This document shows, piece after piece, positions 1-4,710 of a stretch of DNA of 6,118 nt (position 1 is the stretch's first letter; each line of letters begins with the position of its first letter). Source of the DNA: Phycisphaerales bacterium. GTDB taxonomy: Bacteria > Planctomycetota > Phycisphaerae > Phycisphaerales > SM1A02. The position numbers and the translations under genes were made by a program. Where the stretch lies: assembly GCA_007135295.1 (NCBI GenBank), contig SLJD01000284.1, forward strand, positions 1 to 6,118, read 5' to 3'. The notes beneath the pieces were generated by a model. The model was not told the origin of the DNA. It made no database searches and saw only the letters and a list, made by a program, of their open reading frames with translations.

Positions 1-1503
1 CATGAGCAGCTTGCGCATCTCGTCATCAATCATCATGACCTCGAATATGCCGGTCTGATTGAGATACCCCGTTCCGCCGCAGATCGGGCAGTTCTCGATC
101 TTGTTCTTGACCTGCACCTTGCCGGTCTTCTGGTAAAGCTGCTTGACCTTGTCTGCAGGCAGGTTGAGCTTGCGAAGCTGCTCGGATGACGGTTTGTAGG
201 GCTGGCGGCAGTTCGGGCAGAGCGTCCGAACAAGCCGCTGGTTCATCACCGCCCGCAGGGGCTTGGTGGCCATCTTCACGTCGCCAACGCGCTTGACCCA
301 TTCGCTGACCTGCTCCTCGACGGTACCGAGCCGCTGGGGCACATAAATGAGCGGACCATCCATGCCGGGCTGGCAGGCGACAACCGCCGTCTCCGGGTCG
401 CGCACCGGAGCGGTCAGCACGATGTCCGGATCACGCCGAAGAATTGACTGCAGGTGTGTGGCGTAGTCCGTGCCGTCATGCTCGACCCATGTGATCTGGT
501 CGACGCCTTCGATCGGGGCTTCAATCTCGAGCTCAAGCGATTTGATGTTCGTGGTGTACGCGTCGTGCTGGGAGATCAGGCTGTAAGTTGTCGTCGAGAG
601 CCCCTGGCCCCGCGGCGCACCGACGAGCACGATGCCGTGGCGGTACTCCTGCTCGTCGAGTTTCTGAAGCAGTTCGAGCTGCGACGGCAGCAGGCCCAGA
701 CTGTCCACCGGCTTGAGCAGGCGCTGCTCGCGATCGAACTCCATGCGGAACTGGTGCGAGTTCGACGAGCCGAAGCTTTCCGCGTTGACCTTGACCGTCC
801 CGGTGGGGCCGGCGAGTTCGAACTCGCCCGTCTGGCGACGCCGGCGCTCGCCGGTGTCCATCCCGGCGATGTCCATGAGATACTCGATGACCTTGGTGCC
901 GAGTTCCGCAGAGAGCGGCTGGTTCTTGTACCGCACGCCGTCGACCGTGTGCATGATCTTCGCCCCGTTGGCGGAAAGGGCGATCTCGACATGCGTCGCC
1001 CGAGCCGAGAGCGACGGGCTGATGAAATCCTCGGCGGCGAGGTGGACCTCGTGCAGCGGCGACTCGTCATCCGGCAGCGCACGCGGCTGCTTGTTCGCGT
1101 CGGTGAACTTGACGACCGCCTGCCGCGACGCCTTGGCCTGCTTGCGCGACTGGGCCCATTCGCTGATGTTGAGTGCATCGGCGAGGTGGAACTGCGCCGC
1201 CGCGGGCACTTCCTTATTGCGTACCTGCCAATAGGCGATGACCGAGCCGGCCATGACCAGCAGGCCGAGCGGATAGCCGACGAAGAACCACGGGATCAGC
1301 AGCATCACCGCCAGCCCGACGACGGCGGCGCCGACGTGAATCCCGTTCCACATCCGCGGATTGAGGTAGTGGTACTTGGCGTCCTTGTCCAGCTTGGCGG
1401 ACACCAGCCATGCCCACGCCAGGAAGGGCACGGCGATGAGTATTGGCTTCCAGAAACTGACGAGAAAGCCGGCATCCTGCGCCAGCAGTGGTTCAATAGT
1501 CAT
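1..1503 (-). CDS. Membrane-anchored GspE/PilB-like protein with degenerate ATPase motifs (3' end cut by window edge)
   Basis: 501 codons are visible, from ATG at 1503 to the left edge; I expect some 50-70 C-terminal residues are missing. Order: about three hydrophobic segments (roughly residues 12-35, 56-75, 76-93); a GspE/PilB N2-like domain (about 150-265) with THVEIAL near 170, TVDGVRY and AGMDTGERRRRQTGEFEL near 213; LGLLPSQLE at 269; the RecA-like core; and a C-terminal zinc module with C429-x2-C432 and C472-x2-C475 (CPNC, CPIC). The core aligns along its length but the active site is lost. Walker A reads GAPRGQGLS (295-303), with Leu302 where Lys is expected. The Asp box reads EIEAPIE instead of EDPVE. 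Walker B reads DIVLTAPVRD, with Ala-Pro replacing Gly-Glu. The His box reads DGPLIY and then VPQR, with both histidines gone. The frame is uninterrupted with GC-rich third positions, so it is probably a functional pseudo-ATPase rather than a decayed gene. It lies 36 bp downstream of the PilT-like gene, presumably in one operon. The likely role is structural or regulatory in a type IV pilus/type II secretion motor (inference). Confidence 0.88.
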   Translation of the reverse strand, partial: MTIEPLLAQDAGFLVSFWKPILIAVPFLAWAWLVSAKLDKDAKYHYLNPRMWNGIHVGAAVVGLAVMLLIPWFFVGYPLGLLVMAGSVIAYWQVRNKEVPAAAQFHLADALNISEWAQSRKQAKASRQAVVKFTDANKQPRALPDDESPLHEVHLAAEDFISPSLSARATHVEIALSANGAKIMHTVDGVRYKNQPLSAELGTKVIEYLMDIAGMDTGERRRRQTGEFELAGPTGTVKVNAESFGSSNSHQFRMEFDREQRLLKPVDSLGLLPSQLELLQKLDEQEYRHGIVLVGAPRGQGLSTTTYSLISQHDAYTTNIKSLELEIEAPIEGVDQITWVEHDGTDYATHLQSILRRDPDIVLTAPVRDPETAVVACQPGMDGPLIYVPQRLGTVEEQVSEWVKRVGDVKMATKPLRAVMNQRLVRTLCPNCRQPYKPSSEQLRKLNLPADKVKQLYQKTGKVQVKNKIENCPICGGTGYLNQTGIFEVMMIDDEMRKLLM

Positions 1504-1510
1504 GCCCAGC

Positions 1511-1517
1511 TCACCTT
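1511..1517 (-). promoter_or_regulatory. Ribosome binding site of the GspE-like gene
   Basis: On the minus strand the sequence reads AAGGTGA, followed by 7 nt and then the ATG at 1503. This is a strong Shine-Dalgarno match and fixes the start that includes the hydrophobic N-terminal segments, so the membrane anchor is part of the protein. Confidence 0.75.
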
Positions 1518-1550
1518 GAGGGGTCAGGGGATGCGAGGGTCAGGAGATGC
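1518..1550. repeat. Imperfect tandem duplication at the 3' end of the PilT-like gene
   Basis: Two adjacent units, 1518-1534 (17 nt) and 1535-1550 (16 nt), match except for one missing G and one G/A difference. The second unit contains the last codons and the TGA stop of the PilT-like gene. The first is a copy lying in the 36-bp spacer before the GspE-like gene, giving a second out-of-frame TGA 16 nt downstream of the real one. It looks like a small local slippage duplication with no evident function. Confidence 0.6.
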
Positions 1551-2688
1551 CCTTGAGACGCATCTTCAGTTCTTCGGGCTTCGGCGTCGCGTCCAACGCC
1601 ACGCGGTGGTGAATGTATTCTTCTTCAACCAACTGCACAAGCGAACTCGTGAAGTCGATCATCCCGTCCTCATGCGACTGCTTGATCACGTCGAGCAACT
1701 CGCCTTCCCGGCCGTCGAGGATGTATTTCTGGGCCGGCGGCGTGTTGAGCAGAATCTCGATCGCCGGGATCCGGGGGATGTGCTCGTGCAGGGTCGGCAG
1801 GAGCTTCTGGTACACAATCGCCCGCAGGTTGTAGGCAAGCAGTTTGCGGATCTGCTCACGCTCGGCTTCGGGGAAGAGGTCGTAGATACGCCCGAAGGTC
1901 TGCCAAGCCGACGACGCGTGGATCGTGCCGAAGACGAGGTGGCCGGTCTCAGCGGCCCGAATCGCGGCCTCGAACGTTTCGTGGTCACGCATCTCGCCGA
2001 CCAGCACCACGTCCGGGTTCTCGCGAACGAGGGCGCGAAGTGCGGTGTTGAACGACAGGCAGTCAATGCCGACCTCTCGCTGATTGATCGTCGCCTTGTC
2101 ATCCTTGAAGATGTACTCGATCGGGTCTTCGATCGTGACAATGTGCACCCGCTTGCGGTGGTTGATGTAGTTGAGCATCGACGCGATCGAGGTCGACTTG
2201 CCGGAGCCGGTCACGCCCGCGAAGAGAATAAGCCCCTGGGCGCTCATCGAGATGTCGGCGAGGGTCTGGGGCAGGTATAGACTCTCGAACGTCTTGATGT
2301 CCGACGTAATCAGACGCGCCGCCAGAGACGGCTTGCTGCGGGCCATGAACAGGTTCATTCGGAACCGGTTGTCGTCGTCGTAGTCGTAGGCGAAGTCAAT
2401 CGAGCCGTGGTGCCGGAAGTGCTTGTACTGCTCCTCGTCCAGGACGTCCTTGGCGATCTGGAACATGAGCTGGTCGGTGCACATATCCGTCTGGAGACTC
2501 TTGAGCGCGCCGCGCAGCCGGATCTTCGGCGGCGAGTCCACCTTGACGATCAAGTCCGACGCCTCGAAGCGGATGCACGCGTCAAGGTACTTCTTGAGCA
2601 TCTCCAGGCCTTCGCCTGGCTTGGTGCCCTCATCGTGATGAACCGTATCGGGCGTCTCGCGGTGTTGGGCGGTGTCGATCGTCGTCAC
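1540..2688 (-). CDS. PilT/PilU-family type IV pilus retraction ATPase
   Basis: 382 residues, slightly longer than typical PilT (about 340-370) and close to PilU. This family forms cytoplasmic hexamers that use ATP hydrolysis at the pilus base to depolymerise and retract type IV pili. All hallmarks are intact: Walker A GVTGSGKS (158-165, Lys164), Asp box TIEDPIEYIF (185-194), NQREVG (202-207), Walker B DVVLVGEMRD (226-235, Glu232) and His box TGHLVFGTIH (248-257). The N-terminal PAS-like domain begins near residue 30 with an EASDLIVKV segment. The PilT AIRNLIRE helix is not conserved; the aligned stretch reads AQKYILDG (319-326). Ahead of the domain is a short polar tail rich in Thr, His and Asp. 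The start is GTG at 2688: an in-frame TGA lies five codons upstream (2701-2703) and a GGAG sits 6 nt before the GTG. The gene leads a probable two-gene operon with the GspE-like gene. PilT and PilU cannot be separated from sequence alone, so no symbol is given. Confidence 0.93.
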   Translation of the reverse strand: MTTIDTAQHRETPDTVHHDEGTKPGEGLEMLKKYLDACIRFEASDLIVKVDSPPKIRLRGALKSLQTDMCTDQLMFQIAKDVLDEEQYKHFRHHGSIDFAYDYDDDNRFRMNLFMARSKPSLAARLITSDIKTFESLYLPQTLADISMSAQGLILFAGVTGSGKSTSIASMLNYINHRKRVHIVTIEDPIEYIFKDDKATINQREVGIDCLSFNTALRALVRENPDVVLVGEMRDHETFEAAIRAAETGHLVFGTIHASSAWQTFGRIYDLFPEAEREQIRKLLAYNLRAIVYQKLLPTLHEHIPRIPAIEILLNTPPAQKYILDGREGELLDVIKQSHEDGMIDFTSSLVQLVEEEYIHHRVALDATPKPEELKMRLKGIS

Positions 2689-2694
2689 GTCGTA

Positions 2695-2698
2695 CTCC
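2695..2698 (-). promoter_or_regulatory. Ribosome binding site deciding the GTG start of the PilT-like gene
   Basis: The minus strand reads GGAG, 6 nt before GTG at 2688. With the in-frame stop at 2701-2703 this leaves almost no alternative upstream start and supports GTG initiation over the internal Met30. Confidence 0.7.
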
Positions 2699-2726
2699 AG
2701 TCAGAAATCCCGTTTGCCTGCATATG

Positions 2727-2742
2727 AACATCACTCGTGCCG
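2727..2742 (-). promoter_or_regulatory. Weak sigma-54-like -24/-12 element upstream of the PilT-like gene
   Basis: The minus strand reads CGGCACG, AGTG, ATGTT. The -24 half matches TGGCACG at six of seven positions. The -12 half has TG in register but GT instead of the near-invariant GC. A start from it would fall near 2717, giving a leader of roughly 28 nt before GTG. Pilus genes are sigma-54 controlled in several bacteria. The changed -12 dinucleotide keeps confidence low. Confidence 0.22.
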
Positions 2743-2754
2743 TGCGATTCGCAC
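2742..2754. promoter_or_regulatory. 13-bp perfect palindrome, candidate operator
   Basis: GTGCGATTCGCAC is a perfect inverted repeat of two 6-bp arms around a single T. With no room for an RNA loop it is better read as a protein-binding DNA site. It begins 54 bp upstream of the PilT-like start and directly abuts the sigma-54-like element, a sensible place for a regulator of the pilus operon. The binding protein is unknown. Confidence 0.3.
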
Positions 2755-2771
2755 ATACACCGTTCGGAGTT

Positions 2772-2805
2772 CGGTTGAACCGGCCAACCGCTGATCGGTT
2801 GAGGC
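2772..2805. repeat. Three alternating CGGTTG/CAACCG repeats forming alternative hairpins
   Basis: CGGTTG (2772-2777), CAACCG (2785-2790) and CGGTTG (2796-2801) are spaced by 7 and 5 nt. The central copy can pair with either neighbour. The right-hand pairing extends by GGCC/GGCC after a bulge. The result is two mutually exclusive stems in what would be a long leader of the PilT-like operon, or a cluster of protein-binding half-sites. No U-tract follows, so it is not a terminator. Confidence 0.35.
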
Positions 2806-2854
2806 CGACGCCCGCGTCCCCCCTGTGCTCCCGCTCACGGCAGCCGCCGCGCAA

Positions 2855-2866
2855 CCGGCGCGCCGG
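2855..2866. repeat. 12-bp GC palindrome
   Basis: CCGGCGCGCCGG is a perfect 12-bp palindrome in non-coding sequence. Its pure G+C content makes chance occurrence fairly likely here; no function can be assigned. Confidence 0.3.
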
Positions 2867-2962
2867 GCCGCATTTCCCCATCAAACCACCATATCAACCC
2901 ATCATCGTAGCGTCACCGCCCCGGCGATGGAACGACCGCCGGGCAGCGAGCTGCGTGATTCT

Positions 2963-3005
2963 AAAAAAAATTTCAAAAACAGGGGCGGTCAACGCATCGA
3001 CCCCC
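2963..3005 (-). terminator. Candidate intrinsic terminator, minus strand
   Basis: Read on the minus strand, GGGGGTC (3005-2999) pairs with GACC-G-CCC (2990-2983) in a 7-bp stem with one bulged G and an 8-nt loop. Then come CTG, five Ts (2979-2975), GAAA and eight Ts (2970-2963). A GC-rich stem followed by T-runs is the classic Rho-independent form, and it works only in the minus direction. It directly follows the TGA of a minus-strand coding-like segment (2989-2991 lies in the stem), and it would also act on any minus-strand transcript coming out of guaB. Confidence 0.45.
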
Positions 3006-3075
3006 GCACGGCCTGCACCAGCCCGAACGCCGAGATGTTCGCGGTCTTGACGCCGTCAGCCACCGCGGGGATCAT
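2989..3075 (-). CDS. Possible 28-codon ORF or 3' remnant of a lost gene
   Basis: From ATG at 3075 to TGA at 2989 the minus strand encodes a 28-residue peptide, MIPAVADGV near the start and AVRGSMR at the end. Over its codons 26 of 27 third positions are G or C. The first position is more GC-rich than the second (18 versus 14 of 27), and codons starting with G are frequent, as in real genes. Read on the plus strand the order would be atypical. The periodicity stops at the TGA, where the terminator begins. No Shine-Dalgarno precedes the ATG, which lies only 6 bp from the oppositely oriented guaB ATG. It may therefore be the surviving 3' end of a gene truncated when guaB came to lie here, or a genuine small protein. 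I recognise no family. Confidence 0.3.
   Translation of the reverse strand: MIPAVADGVKTANISAFGLVQAVRGSMR
3047..3075 (+). promoter_or_regulatory. Possible guaB promoter
   Basis: TTGACG (3047-3052) is separated by 17 bp from GATCAT (3070-3075), which matches four of six -10 positions. Transcription would begin about 3082, at the guaB ATG itself, giving a leaderless mRNA. This would explain the poor Shine-Dalgarno: GGGG at 3067-3070 is 11 nt from the ATG. The call rests on one good hexamer and is tentative. Confidence 0.25.
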
Positions 3076-3081
3076 TGCATA

Positions 3082-4563
3082 ATGGAGCACAAAATAATTC
3101 AGGACGGCATCACGTTCGACGACGTCCTCCTGATCCCGGCGCTCAGCGCGATGACGCCTGATCAGGCCGACACCTCGACCTTTCTCACGCGCAACATCCC
3201 CCTCAACATCCCTCTGATCTCCGCCCCGATGGACACAGTCACCGAGGGGCGGCTGGCGATTGCCCTCGCGCAGGAAGGCGGCATCGGGATTGTGCACAAG
3301 AACCTGCCCCCCGAGGACCAGGCCCGCGAGGTCGCCAAGGTCAAGCGCAGCGAGAACGGGGTTATCACCGATCCGATCACCCTCTCGCCGGAAGACTCGG
3401 TCAATCAGGCTCTGCAGATGATGGACCGCAACAACGTCTCCGGCTTTCCCGTCACCGAGGATGGTTCGAGCCGCAGCCGCGTCGTCGGCATCCTTACCCG
3501 CCGGGACATGAAATTCGTCTCAACCGGCGATCGGCGTGTCGGCGATGCGATGACCCGCGAGAATCTCGTTACCGCCCCACCGCAGACCTGCCCTGAAGAG
3601 GCCGAGGGAATCCTCAACCAGGCCCGCGTCGAGAAGCTCCTGCTCGTCCACCCCGACGGTCGCCTCGCCGGGCTCATCACCATGCGGGACATCGACAACA
3701 TCCGCAAGCACCCCCACGCCTGCCGCGACCACCGGGGCCGGCTGCGGGTCGGCGGAGCCGTCGGCATTCACCAGATGGATCGCGTCCAATCGCTCGTCGA
3801 TGCCGAGGTCGACGTCATCGTCGTCGACACCGCCCACGGCCATTCGCAGAACGTCGTCGACACCGTCAAGGCCGTCCGCGCCCGGTACGACATCGACATC
3901 ATCGCCGGCAACATCGCCACCGCCGAGGGGGCGGCAGCCCTCATCGAAGCCGGCGCCGATGCGGTAAAGGTCGGCATCGGCCCGGGTTCAATCTGCACGA
4001 CCCGCGTGGTGACCGGGGTCGGCATTCCCCAACTGACCGCGATCGGCAACGCCTGCCGCGTCGCCGACGAAGCCGGCGTGCCCGTCATCGCCGACGGCGG
4101 CGTCCGGCAGTCGGGCGACATCGCCAAGGCCCTCGCGGCCGGCGCATCGTGCGTCATGCTCGGCTCGCTCTTCGCCGGCCTCGACGAGTCGCCCGGCGAA
4201 CTCGTCCTGCATCGCGGCCGGCGCTTCAAGACCTACCGCGGCATGGGCAGCGCCGGAGCCATGGGCGCCGGCTCGGCCGACCGGTACGGCCAGGCGAACG
4301 TCTCCGAGACCCGCAAATTCGTCCCGGAAGGCGTCGAAGGCCGCGTACCGTACCGCGGCTCACTTGGCGAGTTCGTCTACCAGATGGTTGGCGGCATCCG
4401 CTCGGCGATGGGCTATACCGGCTGCCTGTCGATCGCCGATTTCCGACGCGACGCCCGTTTCGTCCGGGTCACCGGGGCCGGCGTGATCGAGTCCCACCCT
4501 CACGACATCCAGATCACGCGGGAATCACCGAATTACTCCACGGTTCACCCGGCGGACGAGTAA
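3082..4563 (+). CDS. guaB: Inosine-5'-monophosphate dehydrogenase
   Basis: 493 residues, the normal bacterial length. The enzyme oxidises IMP to XMP with NAD+, the committed step of guanine nucleotide synthesis, as a cytoplasmic tetramer or octamer. The N-terminus has the family signature GITFDDVLLIP (9-19), then SAPMDTVTE (48-55) and GGIGIVHKN. Two CBS motifs (Bateman module) occupy about 93-208 (VSGFPVTEDG, VGILTRRDM, LAGLITMRDID) and split the TIM barrel. VDTAHGHS (248-255) and AGNIAT precede the catalytic loop GIGPGSICTTR (298-308) with Cys305. IADGGVRQSGDIAKALAAGA binds the IMP phosphate side, followed by MLGSLFAG. The mobile flap has the catalytic Arg401-Tyr402 pair in SADRYGQ and then KFVPEGVEGRVPYRG. 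The C-terminus ESPNYS contributes to the monovalent-cation site. All key residues are present. The start is fixed by the family alignment; its ribosome site is weak. guaA is not adjacent; the downstream neighbour is the convergent dprA. Confidence 0.97.
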   Translation: MEHKIIQDGITFDDVLLIPALSAMTPDQADTSTFLTRNIPLNIPLISAPMDTVTEGRLAIALAQEGGIGIVHKNLPPEDQAREVAKVKRSENGVITDPITLSPEDSVNQALQMMDRNNVSGFPVTEDGSSRSRVVGILTRRDMKFVSTGDRRVGDAMTRENLVTAPPQTCPEEAEGILNQARVEKLLLVHPDGRLAGLITMRDIDNIRKHPHACRDHRGRLRVGGAVGIHQMDRVQSLVDAEVDVIVVDTAHGHSQNVVDTVKAVRARYDIDIIAGNIATAEGAAALIEAGADAVKVGIGPGSICTTRVVTGVGIPQLTAIGNACRVADEAGVPVIADGGVRQSGDIAKALAAGASCVMLGSLFAGLDESPGELVLHRGRRFKTYRGMGSAGAMGAGSADRYGQANVSETRKFVPEGVEGRVPYRGSLGEFVYQMVGGIRSAMGYTGCLSIADFRRDARFVRVTGAGVIESHPHDIQITRESPNYSTVHPADE

Positions 4564-4599
4564 TCGCAGCGTCCACCGCTGACGCGAATGGCCCTTCCA

Positions 4600-4622
4600 C
4601 CGGCGGGGCACCGTCCTGCCGG
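4600..4622 (+). terminator. guaB: GC hairpin after guaB
   Basis: An 8-bp stem with one G-U pair (CCGGCGGG, 4600-4607, with CCTGCCGG, 4615-4622) closes a 7-nt loop, 36 bp after the guaB stop. No U-run follows, so efficient intrinsic termination is doubtful. Confidence 0.3.
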
Positions 4623-4669
4623 GGGAGTACTGCAACTGGTCGCGAGCACCAGCGATTGCCCGTGAATAC

Positions 4670-4685
4670 GGCTGGCGAGCCAGCC
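4670..4685. terminator. Strong hairpin between convergent guaB and dprA
   Basis: GGCTGG and CCAGCC form a perfect 6-bp stem around the tetraloop CGAG. It lies 25 bp past the dprA stop and 106 bp past the guaB stop. Being symmetrical it could work on both transcripts as a bidirectional terminator or RNA 3' end, but neither side has a U-tract. Confidence 0.35.
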
Positions 4686-4710
4686 CGCGAATCCCGTCCG
4701 CTTCCCTCGA

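Larger units (their letters stand above)
2689..3081. other. Intergenic region between the divergent PilT-like operon and guaB
   Basis: 393 bp separate the two start codons. From left to right the region holds the PilT-like ribosome site, a sigma-54-like element, a 13-bp palindrome (2742-2754), a set of CGGTTG/CAACCG inverted repeats (2772-2801), a 12-bp GC palindrome (2855-2866), an A-rich tract (2962-2981) that forms the tail of a minus-strand terminator, and a segment with strong codon periodicity (2990-3080). No tRNA or recognisable riboswitch was seen. The open frames between about 2700 and 2960 lack codon bias and I do not call genes there. Confidence 0.7.

Noticed and set aside
1..1503. 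Classifying the GspE-like gene as a pseudogene because its catalytic residues are missing
   Set aside because: The frame is open for 501 codons with normal third-position bias. Zinc cysteines and N2-domain motifs are preserved and it has a strong ribosome site, all of which point to selection for a non-catalytic role.
454..2280. 608-codon open frame on the plus strand across both ATPase genes
   Set aside because: It is the antisense of two well-supported genes. The peptide has no family motifs and is Arg/Leu/Val-rich as expected from complementing GC-rich codons; it also spans their intergenic spacer.
2630..2884. 84-codon minus-strand open frame overlapping the start of the PilT-like gene
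   Set aside because: It overlaps the real gene out of frame, ends inside it, and lacks a ribosome site and domain features.
2724..3050. 108-codon plus-strand open frame in the intergenic region
   Set aside because: There is no ribosome site, a low-complexity Pro/Arg/Ala composition and no codon bias. It runs through the palindromes and A-tract.
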